This document shows positions 22,707 through 34,479 of a stretch of 64,000 bases of DNA, in pieces. The notes below the pieces were generated by a model that was not told the DNA's origin, did no database searches, and was given only the letters and a program-made list of their open reading frames with translations. The DNA is taken from positions 25,652,765-25,716,764 of the forward strand of contig NC_135369.1 of assembly GCF_049243985.1 (NCBI RefSeq). Direction: 5' to 3'. The stretch's first letter is position 1, and every line of letters begins with the position of its first letter. This DNA is from Paroedura picta. Lineage: Eukaryota; Chordata; Lepidosauria; Squamata; Gekkonidae. Both the position numbers and the translations under genes were made by a program.

Positions 22707-22890
22707 ATCAAGATGGGCAGCCAAGTTAGTCCGTCTCCAGCAGTAGAGTTAAGTGTTCAGTAGCACCTTCAAGCCTAACAAAAATTGTTGCTGGGAATGA
22801 GTTTTCTCTCACAAAACTCCTACCTTGCCACAAATGTTGTTAGTTTTTAAGGTGCTGCTGGACACTTACACTTTTCTACTGCTACAAACC
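22707..22890. repeat. palindromic interspersed repeat (TAGCACCTT family)
   Basis: CAGTAGCACCTTCAAGCCTA at one side and TTTTTAAGGTGCTGCTGGAC at the other are inverted. Related copies lie at 23.8 and 63.9 kb. Class unknown. Confidence 0.65.
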
Positions 22891-23814
22891 TTCCAGTCTC
22901 TAACAGCACCTCCCTTTTGGGGGGGATTACGTTTTATTGGGTTTAATCACAGGTACCCCCTAGAATTCTTTTCTTTCAGCTTTCAGGACTGCCAATGAAA
23001 AAAGTTCTGAGTATAGATTCTGAGCCCTAACTTGCTTTAGTATGAAAGAAGGAAGGTATTTTTGGGGGTGGACGGTCTGGGTTGCTGCCTTTCCCTAGTT
23101 TTCTCTGGTAGGAGAAAAAGAACCCTTTGAATACCAAGTGTAGAGAAGACAAATGATCCTAAGCACATGCAATTTGGAAAGGCATGCGGGAAAGAACGAA
23201 CAAGCATTTTGCCCTGTCGCCTTCACTGGCAGGTGGCTAATGTAACTTCTAAAAGAACCGAGGAAACAGATCTCACTGCCCCCCTCCTCCACTACCAAAT
23301 TAAGGTTGTGACTTATTTTCCTCCTTGTGCGCTGGGCTGTCTCATTCCACATGTCCATACACACCATGTGCTTACACTTCTGTTGAATCCATTAGCTATT
23401 CTAAACATGCCCAGATAGAACAAGACAGAAACCTCAAGCTTCTTCCCATTGCCTTTGCTGAACCCTCAAACACCGGGAGGAATGTACAGTTCCAGTTGGC
23501 CCAGGGAAACAAAATGCCATAGATAGCGGTGGAAAAATTGCAGAGCAAGACAACTTTTGGTAGCGAAAAAAGATGCCCATGGTTGGATCTTCTTTCAGAC
23601 TCTCCCTTCCGATTGGGACTGCCAGGTCGGGGGTTAGCAGGGAAACAGAAGGAGCTTAAATTTTTTTGCTTATCCTAATGCAATTTGCACCCACTCCCTG
23701 CAGTTAACGCCCCACAGTGACCCTATGAATTAATAACCTCCAAAACATCCTCTCATTATCAGCCTTCCTCAGGTCTTGCAAATGGAGGGCTGGGCCTCCT
23801 TGATGAGTCAATCC
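22891..23814. other. no recognisable feature
   Basis: Unassigned sequence with a G run near 22920. Confidence 0.4.
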
Positions 23815-23975
23815 ATTTCCCAACAAAATTTGGGTCCAAGGGGACCTTTTAAGACCAACAAAGATTTATTCAAGGCAGCTTTTGCCTTGAATAAATCTTT
23901 GTTGGTCTTAAAGGTGCCATTGGACTCACATTTTGTTGTGCTACTTCAGACCAATAGGGCTATTCATTTGAATCA
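23815..23975. repeat. palindromic interspersed repeat (TAGCACCTT family)
   Basis: AGACCAACAAAGATTTATTC is followed at once by its complement GAATAAATCTTTGTTGGTCT. Flanks read CTTTTAAG and CTTAAAGGTGCC. Confidence 0.8.
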
Positions 23976-24247
23976 ATCCATTTCATGTTGGGGCTTCCCC
24001 TATTCCTACTGCTTTTCACTTTTCCTGACATTGATTTTTGCGGTGTATTCTCTTCATTATGTGACCAAAATATGATAGCCTCAGTTTCTTCATTTTAGCT
24101 TCAAGGAAGAGTTCAGACTTGACTTGATCTAGAACCAACTAATTTGTCTTTTAGCGCTGGGGTGGGGTGGGGGGAATAGCTACAGGACCACCTTTTGTCC
24201 CTCAAAGAGCATTATGTTCTAGTGAACAAAGTCTGCTTAGGGTTCTG
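23976..24247. other. no recognisable feature
   Basis: Unassigned sequence. Confidence 0.4.
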
Positions 24248-24645
24248 GACCTTAAGGAAGCATAATTGGCCTCAACCAGGGCCAGGGTCTTTTTGGCCCT
24301 GGCCTTGGGCTGGTGGAACTCTGCCAAATGAAATTAGGCCTCTGTGGGACCTTAGACAGAGTTGTTCCACCAGCAGGCCTAAGGCTGAGGCCTAGAAACA
24401 ACTGGATTCCATGTCTATGACCCATCCAACTAAATGTCATCTAAATAAATTTTGTATTCTTCCCTGCTTTCACTTGGGAAAGGAGGTGGTGGGATACTGG
24501 CTTAGTTATTTTATCTTTTATTAATTTTTAATTTTTTAAAAGCCAATATTTAACATTTTACTTTATGTATTTTACTCCTTTGTAATCCGCCCTGAGCCTC
24601 CAGGGAATGGCTGGTTATAAATGTCATAAATAAATAAATACAGAC
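24248..24645 (+). mobile_element. L2 LINE, 3' end of coding part, UTR and tail
   Basis: GGAACTCTGCCAAATG and AGAGTTGTTCCACCAGCAGG match the L2 C terminus (WWNELP...TELFHQ). The end is CCGCCCTGAGCCTCCAGGGA, then ATAAATAAATAAATA. Confidence 0.75.
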
Positions 24646-24865
24646 GTGCCAGGCTTTCCCTCTTTGCTTAGCAGACATGATGAAGATCACACAAATTTCC
24701 AATCAGTCTACAAAGAATAAACTGCATGTGTATGCAACTGCAGTTCTGGATCAGGGTCACTTAGGCAGGAAAGAGGGGATTTAACCATTCTGCTCCCACC
24801 TGGTTTCATTCATCAACCTCACCTGGGCATTCTGGGCAGGACAGAATCACCTCTCTTTTCATCTC
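24646..24865. other. no recognisable feature
   Basis: Unassigned sequence. Confidence 0.4.
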
Positions 24866-25306
24866 TGGCAATTAGAATCATAGAAACAAAGAGTTGGAAG
24901 GAGCCTTACAGGCCATCTAGTCCAACCCCCTGCTCAACGCAGGATCAGCCCTAAGCATCCTAAAGCATCCAAGAAAAGTGTGTATCCAACCTTTGCTTGA
25001 AGACTGCCAGTGAGGGGGAGCTCACCACCTCCTTAGGCAGCCTATTCCACTCCTGAACTACTCTGACTGTGAAAAACTTTTTCCTGATATATCGTTGTAC
25101 TTGGAAGTTTAAACCCATTACTGTGTGTCCTTTCCTCTGCAGCCAACAGAAACAGCATCCTGCCCTCCTCCAAGTGACAACCTTTCAAATGCTTAAAGAG
25201 GGCTATCATGTCCCCTCTCAATCTCCTTTTCTCCAGGCTGAATATTCCCAAGTCCCTCAATCTATCTTCATAGGGCTTGGTCCCTTAGCCCCAGATCATT
25301 AAGATT
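24866..25306 (-). mobile_element. CR1 LINE, 3' part
   Basis: Reverse complement of a CR1 C-terminal coding part and 3' end. It closely matches the 43.4-44.6 kb copy ([20 protein letters not shown] against [20 protein letters not shown]) but is cut near 25300. Confidence 0.93.
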
Positions 25307-25465
25307 AAGCCCCCATCTTTAGACAATTTAATCTGAGCCAGTTCTTTTAAAATATGTGACCTCCTTCAGGGTTTATTAAATCACTTTATTAATCTGGCGT
25401 TGGGGTTAATGAGACCCCAGCTAAGCAATTCAGTGCGCAAGAACGGAGAAGGGCTGTTAACAAGG

Positions 25466-25520
25466 ACATGAACTCACAAGGGTAAATCGGAAGCAACTTG
25501 ATGGCACTAAACACACGAGG
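25466..25520 (+). repeat. BovB-like SINE tail fragment
   Basis: GGAAGCAACTTGATGGCACT then AAACACAC resembles the end of Sauria or BovB elements. Confidence 0.5.
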
Positions 25521-27063
25521 AAGTCCAGCAGGTTTTTTAAAAGGGACAAGCAGTAGATGTAGTTGGTGGCGGCTCCGGTTTACTTTAAAAATAAGAAAGT
25601 GCATTAAGGATTATGTTTTATAGCGCATGTAAAAAATATGAAAGGGGGCTTGGAAAATTGCCCACAACCCGAAGAAAACATGTCCTGCCGCTTTAACGGG
25701 ATGTTATTTACCCAGGGGAGGTTATTTTTCTCCACAATACTGATGGGGCTTGAACTTGAGCCTGATCTCCATGGGGCACTGCTAGCTTTTGCAATGCCAG
25801 CACCAGGAATCTGGGGACCCTCCAGTCCAGAGGCCCCCCTCAATTGAAAAAGGATGGGGGCATATGAACCAAGAATGCTCTCTTGCCACCTTTGACCTGC
25901 TTGGGTGTTCCAAATGAGACCTTGTTGTCCTCCAAGAAATGGCCAACGTTGTCGATCAAGAGCAGCCACTGAATTTCAAATTGCAGTCCAAAGCCTATGT
26001 ACACAGAAGCAATTCCCCGCTAAATCATTGGGTTTGATTCTGAATAAACGTGACAGAAAACAGATTCCCCCCTCCCCTGCCTGCATCCCTAATCTTCACC
26101 CTTGCAACCACAACCCCCCCCCAAACACATCTGGACCGGCTGGGGAGAGGCAGAGGGGGCAAGGAGATTTTCTAGTCTTTGTTACTGCAGGTTTTTGTGT
26201 TTTGTTTTGAGTTTCTCTGCCACTATCAATGCTATTCTGTTATTAAGTTAGATTCGTCTTCACTTATATTATTAAAAGTACGAGTCACATGATCACGATC
26301 TGCAAATGTCAGTAAATAAAACCAGTGGGACCCCCTCAAGAGCCCTGCAATAAGAAGACAGCCTGTAGCCCCGTGACCTTCCTGGGTCAGATTTGTCTGT
26401 TTCAGTTCCCCTTCTGTTTAATACAGAAGAAGATGCTCATCAGAGCTTGCAATCCCCCAGAAGGTAAGAACTTAGCTGCCAAATCAGCACTTACCTGCCT
26501 TGGTCCTATACCAGGTCCTCTATCCCCTGCGGTCCATCCAGGTGAGACGTCCGCTGACCTCTGCTTCCTTCAAGACTCAAGTGCCCATCTGGCTAGCCGA
26601 GGGTCTCTCACTCTTTCTAAATGTAGGAGGGTGGAAACACCCAGTTTTTCTCCTCTCCTCCGCTCCCTCTGCTGGATATGATGCCGAGAGACTCCTGGCT
26701 TTGTGCAAGTACATAAAGCACAAAGATATGAATAGCAGCCTTATATATTTTGGAGAGTCAAAGGAGCAACTGCATGGTCAATCTGCCTGCTTTGTGCAGC
26801 ATCCTGCCACCGAAATGCATGAAAAACGGATATATGCCCACATTCCAGCTTTGACGGCTGGGAACAGGAAATGTGAGGCTCCTATTTTGGAGGAAGCCTG
26901 AGACAAGATTTCTACCTCTTCATCCCATTTGCTCTATTACATTTCCTCCTTAGTTTCAAAGAAAGTGAATTTAATTTTAATTCAGAGGTCGTTTCCGCAC
27001 AGAGAAGATTCTGCCTTGTGCTCCGGTTGCTGCTGGAAATGAAAGAGACTTTGTCTGGGCAGT
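25521..27063. other. no recognisable feature
   Basis: About 1.5 kb without a recognised repeat or exon. A frame open at 26325-26901 (two overlapping phases) lacks known domains. Confidence 0.4.
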
Positions 27064-27346
27064 GGAAAAAGAAGAAGAGTTGGTTTTTATACTTCACATT
27101 TCACTACCTGAAGGAGTCTTAAACTGACCTACAATTACCTTCCCTTCCTTTCCCCACAACAGACATCCTGGGAGGTAGTTGAGGCTGAGTGAGCTCTGAG
27201 AGAACTGCTCTGTATAAACAGCTCTAACAGGACTGTAACTAGCCCAAGGTCACCCAGCAGGCTCTTAAATGTGAAGGAGTGGGGACTCAAACCTGACTCT
27301 CCAGATTAGAGGTTTCCACTCTTCACCACTACACCAAGCTGGCTCT
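27064..27346 (-). repeat. tRNA-derived SINE, full-length
   Basis: Minus strand: head GTGTAGTGGTGAAGAGTGG, B-box-like GGTTTGAGTCC, then CTTGGGCTAGTTACAGTCC and a GAAGAAG-type tail. Confidence 0.88.
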
Positions 27347-27535
27347 CTGTGTTATCCCCTTAAGGCCATCATTGTCTCCCTCTTGCAGAGGGGGTGCTTC
27401 TTGCCTATTTTTTTTTAATTGGAAGGAGAAATACTGGGTGGTAGTGGAGGAGGCATCTGCTTGTATTTCTGGCACCGGCAGGGAAGAGGCACAGGGATGC
27501 GCTTGGCCATACTTGTCTCTGGCAGGGATGGGAAA
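27347..27535. other. no recognisable feature
   Basis: Short unassigned stretch. Confidence 0.4.
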
Positions 27536-27700
27536 TCCATCTTTCCTCTATGGAGGGTATGCAGTCCTTGCCTACCTCCTCACTGCTGCTGGTTTTGTCA
27601 TGGCATCAGCTTCACCTCTGGAGGAACTGGCTGGCCAAGATGCTGGGCTAGGTGGACCAGTGGTCTGATCCAGCAGGGTTCTTCTTATGTTCTTCCATGC
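27536..27700 (+). mobile_element. CR1-like LINE 3' end (second subfamily)
   Basis: GTGGACCAGTGGTCTGATCC followed by AGCAGGGTTCTTCTTATGTT is a common reptile LINE 3' end. Confidence 0.65.
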
Positions 27701-27817
27701 TCCTTCAAAGTCACCTCAGGGCTTTCCCACCTATGTCTCTTGGGTCCTCCATCCCTCTGTCATTCAGCACTCCTTGAGGAACAGTAGATCAGTCTTCACC
27801 AAAAATAGTGTTGCATC

Positions 27818-27890
27818 TGTGACACCGCCACGAGCCACTCAGGAGTGGCGGTTAATAAATTAAATATAAATAAATAAACAAACAAACAAC
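27818..27890 (+). mobile_element. L2-type LINE tail
   Basis: CGCCACGAGCCACTCAGGAG, TGGCGG, then an AAAT/AAAC tail. Confidence 0.65.
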
Positions 27891-28037
27891 TGGCAGTCTT
27901 CAAGCAAAGGTTGGATACACACTTTTCTTGGATGCTTTAGGATGCTTTGGGCTGATCCTGTGTTGAGCAGGGGGTTGGACTAGATGGCCTGTATGGCCCC
28001 TTCCAACTCTATGATTCTATGATTCTATGATTCTATA
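27891..28037 (+). mobile_element. CR1 LINE 3' end
   Basis: GCAGTCTTCAAGCAAAGGTT through TTGGACTAGATGGCC to repeated ATTCTATG units. Confidence 0.93.
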
Positions 28038-29833
28038 ATGACAGGTTCATACCTTTGTGAATTCATACCTAGACATCTCCTTTTAAATTGCTGGCAGAAC
28101 AGTTTAAAAGCTCAGATCTAAGGTCTTGTCATGTCATCTTCCTGCCTTAGAGATGGCAAGACGCTCAGGAGTCATAAAGATATCTGAATATGTAAACAAG
28201 CTACAGTAGGGTCATTTCCAGAACTTGCAGAGCTCCTCAAAGCCAGCCAAGGATCCAAGGGTACCCAGGGAACAAAAGCAGGATACCCCCAAAAAATTGG
28301 ATAGCCAAGGAGGAAATATTCCTTGGTTTATGAATTATGCCTCACCAGAGTCTGTTCTTTGTGTCATCTCCTCTGTGGGCCTTAATAGCATTTCAGATCC
28401 ACACCTGACCTCTGTCTCTCGGAAAGAGCTAGCTAGACTGAAAGAATCTGAATGAACTTGAAAAAGCAGCCGCAAGAGCAGGAAGAGGGGAAATTATGTG
28501 CTGCACTTTAAAAGTTTCATTCTTGGCTTCCAGTTCCGAAAGGAGCGTATTTGGTTAAGGCCTGACTGCGAACCAGGATGTGGAGCCATGCTTCAAAATG
28601 GCATTGCCAACCTTAGTTTACGTGATCCACAGTTAAGTATCATGGTATCTAATTCTTAACCCAGCAAAATCCGAGGATACTTAAATCCAGAGACTGAAGT
28701 CATGAGGAAAGACAAACCCTTCTACAAGCCTGAAAAACATGCATCTTGGGAAAAAATTGAAATCTACCCCCCAAAAAAAGAGGAGACAACGTTAAAAACC
28801 CCAAATGATAAAATGAGCACCTGCAGCTTTAAGAAGTGGTGTTTTTCCCATGGATGTCAGAGTAAGCAATACTCTGAAATAGAAGAAAGCAGCATATACA
28901 AAAGCACCATAGGTTAAGCATGTGCTGATGCCTTCCTCCAGGGTGAAGAACTTTCAGCTGGGCAGGTTAATTATGGTTCAACCATATGTGAATGAACTTA
29001 AGATAGCAAACACACGCCAAGCATTTGGTGGGAAGCTCTGCAGACCCCCAAGGCCAGTTCCCCATTTGTTGTCTAGAGGAGAGAAGGGGGCTCATCCTAC
29101 CTTTCTAAACCAAAGCAGCGTTTACTTAAACGTTCACAGAAACAGCTGGGCCCTTTCAACGTTTCTCCTTTGTCCGGAGTTATGCCTGTTTGTGAGAACT
29201 CCACCGATCCGGGCCTAGATTAATGGGGTTTGCTTGCCACAGGACACAGCTGTGCCTTTGGCAGTGGTCACGGCACTTTCAAGGCGCTTCGGCGGTTGAG
29301 CCATGCTGCAGAAAACAATGGAGACTGGAGTGTTTTATTTGCTGCCCGGCTCTTGCTGTTCGCGTCCCGTTGGCAGGGCTCTGTGTTCCGTTTCTGTGCA
29401 GGGGCCTGCCTGGAATACAGAATCCGGCCTTCCGAACGTCCGCTTTGGCTCCTTGGTCTTTCTGACCAAGTAATTTTTGTGCGCTTTTTGGCCGTTAAGA
29501 TTTTTTTTTCTTGTGGCTTCATAGTAGACCTTCTGCCTGCTACAGAACTTTTCCCTATGGGTATGGGGTTTAGCCAGAGGGCCAAGGTGATGTGAGGCTG
29601 AGGAGTGTGTATGACATGCATAACTCCTCTGTGTTTCAGGCTGATTTATGCAGTACTAGGAAGGCCTGTTTTGTGCAGAAGCTGTCCTTCCCCATATAGC
29701 CAAGTTAGTATAAGAAAGGCTAATTTCACACGTGTTGTATTTAACGCACTATGAATGTTCTTTGGTAATCCTTTGCAGCAGGAAATTCCTGTAAGAAACA
29801 AGGGAATCTACTTGCAAACAATTGCTAAAGTAC
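28038..29833. other. no recognisable feature
   Basis: The longest stretch, 1.8 kb, without a recognised repeat. Opposed open frames at 29230-29621 show no family motif and no splice-supported exon. Confidence 0.4.
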
Positions 29834-29976
29834 ATAGAATCATAGAATCATAGATTTGGAAGGGGCCATACAGGCCATCTAGTCCAACCCCCTGCTCAAC
29901 GCAGGATCAGCCCAGAGCATCCTAAAGAATCCAAGAAAAGTGTGTATCCAAACTTTGCTTGAAGACTGCCAATGAA
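29834..29976 (-). mobile_element. CR1 LINE 3' end
   Basis: CATAGAATCATAGAATCATA, GGCCATCTAGTCCAACCCCC and GTGTGTATCCAAACTTTGCT. Confidence 0.93.
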
Positions 29977-30103
29977 GACTACTATTATTCAACATGTGTG
30001 AAATTGCCTGAAGTCCCAACAACATGTGATGCAGAAGAGGTGTGACCACAATCTTTGGGATTCTTTTGTTTTCAAAAAGCAGCTTGCCTGGAGCAGGGGT
30101 GGG

Positions 30104-30300
30104 AAAATGGCATGGTATAGCTCTGTTTCATCAGATCTTGAAAGCTAAGCAGGGTTGGCGTTTGAATGGGAGACCCCTGAGGAAGACTCTGCAGAGGAAA
30201 GCAAAGGCAAAGCCCCCTCTGCTTCTCATTTGCCTCAGAAGCCCCTTGCTGAGGTTGCCATAAATGGGTTGTGATTTGATGGCGGGGAGGAATCGGATCA
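30104..30300 (+). repeat. 5S rRNA-derived SINE with BovB-like tail
   Basis: GAAAGCTAAGCAGGGTTGG and AATGGGAGACCCCTGAGGAA are 5S rRNA-like. The tail has GCCATAAATGGGTTGTGATT then TGATGGCGGGG. Confidence 0.85.
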
Positions 30301-30676
30301 GGGCTGTGGGATAATTTTTAACCCTTTCCTTCCATGCAGCTGCCCAGGTTTGAATCAACCGCTACACTGAAAACTTAAAACTTCATTAGTAGCAAACATC
30401 AGCTGTGGTGTGTGTATGAGGCTGTGTGAGACAGAGATTTAAATCAAGAAAATAGCCTACAGGGAAAGGATTACCCCCCTCTGTGCACCAGCAATTACCT
30501 TTAGAAATCTGCTGAAAGCCTGACATGTTGCCTGGGGTTTGTTCCTCCCTTCAGCTCCATTTTAATCAATCAATTCCCCCCTTTTAATTTAGCTAATGAA
30601 TTAGTTCTATTAAATGAATATTGCAGCAGTCTGATCTCAAAATGCACTGCTCTGTCTCAAAGGTGCGTGGGTTTTG
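30301..30676. other. no recognised repeat; AT-rich stretch at 30550-30640
   Basis: The 30550-30640 part is dense in TAATTTAG/TAATGAATTAG-type words and could be conserved non-coding DNA. This cannot be tested here. Confidence 0.3.
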
Positions 30677-30937
30677 AGCCAGCCGGATGTAGTGGTTAAT
30701 TTGGAGAGCTTAGTTTAATTCCCTGCTCCTCCACAGGCAGCCAGCTGGGTGACCTTGGGCCAGTCACAGTTAAAGCTGTTCTCACAGAGAAGTTATGTCA
30801 GAGCTCTCTCAGCCCAATCTACTTTACAGAGTACCTGTTGTGGGGAGAGGAAGGGAAGGTGATTGGAAACTGCTTTGAGACTCCTTTGGGTAGTGAAAGG
30901 CAGGGTAGAAAAACCAACTCTTCTTCTTTGTTTTCTT
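30677..30937 (+). repeat. tRNA-derived SINE, full-length
   Basis: GATGTAGTGGTTAATTTGG head, TTGGGCCAGTCACAG centre, and GAGACTCCTTTGGGTAGTGA tail ending in CTTCTTCTT. Confidence 0.9.
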
Positions 30938-31212
30938 GGGGAGCTCCAGCTCAGATGCCATGCACAACCTGGCCTTTGTCAACAGAATCAGGGAAATTCT
31001 ATTTCCAAGCTGCATGTGTGCACTGCAGCCTGCACAACAAATAACAAAATCACCTCTTTCCCATGCCATCGGGTTCCCACCTCCACCCCAAACACTGCCA
31101 CTCTTATCTGCATCTTATCTTAAGGACTGGAAACTTAGTTTTCCCCTTTAAATGAAAGGTGTGATTATTGCCCCCTGCCAGGTGCTGGGGATGTTGCAAT
31201 ACAGCAACTATC
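30938..31212. other. no recognisable feature
   Basis: Unassigned sequence. Confidence 0.4.
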
Positions 31213-31220
31213 TTTTAGAA

Positions 31221-31604
31221 CAGTGGTCCCCAACCTTTTTATCACTGGGGACCACTTAACGCTTGACAATTTTACTGAGGCCCACTGCCCTAACACTCTC
31301 TGACTATGGTCGCTATGGTAATGTTTAAACACCCCTTCAAAATAAGATACAGACACGCCACAACAATGAATATAAGGAACATTTTATTTTCATGGAAATT
31401 TTAACTCATGACAATGACAAATCAATGGGAACCCTGAGCTTGTTTCTCTGCAACGAGATAGTCCCATCTGGGAGTGATGGGAGACAATGACACTCAAAGT
31501 GTGTTGTAAAGGGCCAGGGGGGGGGAGAAGGCGTCCTTCGTGGCCCGCCTCCAGTTAGTCGACAGACCACATGTGGTCTGCGGCCCACAGGTTGGGGATC
31601 GCTA
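31221..31604. mobile_element. hAT MITE (CAGTGGTCCCCAACC ends), 384 bp
   Basis: Ends CAGTGGTCCCCAACC and GGTTGGGGATCGCTA are inverted. They are flanked by a perfect 8-bp duplication TTTTAGAA (31213-31220, 31605-31612). No transposase frame. Confidence 0.95.
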
Positions 31605-31612
31605 TTTTAGAA

Positions 31613-32109
31613 TATCTCTTTCACATTCAGAATTTTGTTTCCTTTTGCATCCTTTATTCAAACCACCAGAAAGGACAGGGGGGCGAAATCAGTCTGAGAG
31701 TCTGTGAAGCCAGTGTCATGCATATCAGCAAATGTATTTTAATTTATTCGGCTTCTAATGCAATTCCAGGCTGCAGCCACTAGGGGCGCAGTGAAGGCTT
31801 ATGACGCCCTTGCTTTTCCATGTTCGGTTCAAGCTCAGCATTACTGAGCGACCCAGAACAATTTGACGTTTTATTTCCATACCGTTAAGACCATCAAGCA
31901 AAATAAAGCAGACTTTCTTTCTTTATAATTTCTCTTCCTCTTTTCCACACTTTCCTCCTCTTGCATTTTGTTTTCTTCTTCTCATGATATGCCTTCATTT
32001 CTCCCCACCACAACTTGCACGGGTTCTTATTTTCTGCCCCCCCCCCCATTTTTCAGTCTTGGTCTCCTCTCCCTCTCCTGGTTGTCAACTCAGTGCTGGT
32101 GCTGCTGCA
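31613..32109. other. no recognisable feature
   Basis: Pyrimidine-rich at 31910-32050, with no family motif. Confidence 0.4.
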
Positions 32110-32205
32110 AAGTGCTGCAGTCAAAACTGACTTAGGGCCGCACCAACCTTAGTATTTTCAAGGCAAGAGGCACCCAGAGGTGGTCTGCTGGTGGTTTGCA
32201 ACTTA
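32110..32205 (-). repeat. possible BovB-tailed SINE remnant
   Basis: CTGCAGTCAAAACTGACTTA followed by AAGGCAAGAGGC is like the reversed tail of the 5S SINE at 12.9 kb, but diverged. Confidence 0.4.
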
Positions 32206-32613
32206 CAAGGTACTTAATAATAGTATAAGCAGATCTTTGTCTATAGCCCATTATGCACGCACTTTTACTGCAGGTTTGCAGAGCAGTAAACCTTTATTCC
32301 GTGCCCACCTCATATACCATTCTTTTACCTTATTCTGCAGCTACAATTTAAAAAGGCACTTTTCTAAATCAGAGTGGAAAGTCACTTGTGACATATGGAG
32401 GTTGTCCAGAGTTTTTAAAAAACGATGCAGTAGCCCCTTTGCAACTGTGCAGTAGCGTCTAGCAAGCACCTTCCATTTAAATCCTTTTGCACAGGCATTT
32501 TAGCATTAGTTTGTTGGATGAAAAGGAACAAATAGGAAGACAGAAAAAGGGGGCCTTGTTGATAAGGCTTGTTTTGAAGCTGAGATGCAGCTGTGAAGCC
32601 CCATATTGGAGAG
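32206..32613. other. no recognisable feature
   Basis: Unassigned sequence. Confidence 0.4.
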
Positions 32614-32621
32614 CCCTAGGG

Positions 32622-32757
32622 CAGGGGTAGTCAACCTGTGGTCCTCCAGATGCCCATGGACTACAATTCCCACGAGCCCCTGCCAGCATTTTCTGGCAGG
32701 GGCTCCTGGGAATTGTAGTCCATGAACATCTGGAGGACCACAGGTTGACTACCCCTG
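32622..32757. mobile_element. fold-back hAT MITE, standard form
   Basis: A near-perfect palindrome of 136 bp: CAGGGGTAGTCAACCTGTGG...CCACAGGTTGACTACCCCTG, with arms meeting at CTGCCAGCATTTTCTGGCAG. Flanking 8-mers CCCTAGGG and CTTTAGGG are related. Confidence 0.93.
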
Positions 32758-34476
32758 CTTTAGGGGATTCTCTGCTGGGTTATCAACCACTGTGAAAAAT
32801 GGGACAGAGTCACACAATCTCATAATATGATGAAACATGTTGAGTGTACAGAATGCACAGTAGAACCCACTGACATTGTCCCTGCCAGCTGTGATCATTG
32901 ACAATGTGTGTGCGTGTGCATAAGTGCACCTCAGCAAAGTCAGCACCACCTCCACCATGCTTTCTACAGGGCTGCGATTTGTATGTGGGAGAAGTCCTCT
33001 GGCAGGAGCTCTGGAGAGCTTTTTTCCTCTTATTCCACTGAACTGAATTTGGGAGGGGGTATTTTTGCAAATGCATATTAATGCTAATTTCCTGCCCTTC
33101 CTTGCAAATTTGCATGGTTTTCTCTTTGTGACTCTCTGATTTGATCCTGCCCACTGGTCATGATCTTGTCAGTTTTTAAAGCCTCTTCAGTGTGGATTAC
33201 ACTGTTCTCCAAATGGATCGATCCCAAATGATTCCTGAGTTCGCAGTTCACAGAACTGTGGCTCAGCTGCCATTTTAATGTTTGTTCATTGCCAAAATGG
33301 TTCCCTCCAAAGTTTGTTCACTAAAGCATTAAAGGGAACAATATTTTCGAAGCTTTAGGGTTCCTATTGCCGGGATCTCACACCTTACTTCCTAACGTGG
33401 GGGTGATGGGGCTTGGACAGTGATGAAGGGGAGAGGATGGTGGGAGTACAGTGTTGGTGAAACAACCTTGATGTGGATGTGGAATGGTCATCAAGGGGTG
33501 GCAATAGGGCAGGGGGAAATCTAAGGGAATCTGTACACTTGGAAGGGAAACAAGGGAGAAATTGGCACAAAAGTACTCTGGGGAAACCTGGGGGAACAGC
33601 GACCAGAAAATGAATCGTGTGCAGAAGGGAGGAAAATCAATGCAGAAAGACAAAGGAAACCCAATGGACATGCATGGTAAAAACGAAGGAAGACACCCAT
33701 GCATAATAGGCCCTTATTATGAATAGAAGGGGAGGCAGGTTAATATTTCTCCATGATCTTTAAAAGCAGGGGAAATATGCTCACTCCCCTTCCCTTTACA
33801 TGAAAGGTAATGGAAAGTTAATCTAATTTAGTGGTTATACATAGGGAACAGAAGTTAGAATACCTTCTCCCCCACATACATTTTAAACACTGTTCAGGCA
33901 GTGGGTTGCAGTTATTATAGTATTAGTAAACTCTTTTGATTACTATTGAGCTTCAAGTTATACGGCAAATTCTTTAATCTTAAAAAAAAAACATGTCAGC
34001 AAAATCAGATCCTTCTTGCTCCTCTTTTTGTGCTAGGTACAGGTATAACTATGTGAGTAAACCAAAATTGATTTCTTACTGATTTTCTTTCTAAAAGTTT
34101 ATTGTGACATGAAGTTTTTGTGGTATTAGTGCCTACTTCATCAGATGTAAGAAGTGTATCCTATAGGTGTGTGTGAATATAGACAGAAGGCTACAGAGAG
34201 TAATATCTAAAGGCACATACTATTCAAAGTGAATAGATGGAGAGGGCATTTTTGGTAGGGAAAGGTTGCCTGGAAACTGGTGAGGATACCTGTTTCTGCT
34301 GCTTTTACACACTCATGAAGGCTTACCTAGATATGAGGGGCCTTCCCCCACCCACTGCCCTCACAATATTTACAGTAGCTTGAATATTAAATATGTAGTT
34401 CTTTCTCCTGCCCAAAGAGTTGCAGCAATACCCAATGAAGCAACAGCGACAGCAGTTGGTGTACTGTAGGTAACAC
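32758..34476. other. no recognisable feature
   Basis: About 1.7 kb of unassigned sequence. An open frame at 33378-33704 on the minus strand is rich in Pro, Ser and Phe and is not recognised. The GTGCCTACTTCATCAGATG words at 34130 resemble the TAGCACCTT repeat family. Confidence 0.4.
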
Positions 34477-34479
34477 TAG

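Noticed and set aside
29230-29621. Opposed open frames of about 120 codons
   Set aside because: No recognisable domain and no clear splice sites. Mutually overlapping frames of this length occur by chance in GC-richer DNA.
31221-31604. SPIN element
   Set aside because: The ends read CAGTGGTCCCCAACC rather than CAGTGGTTCTCAACC, and the interior differs. It is a separate hAT family.
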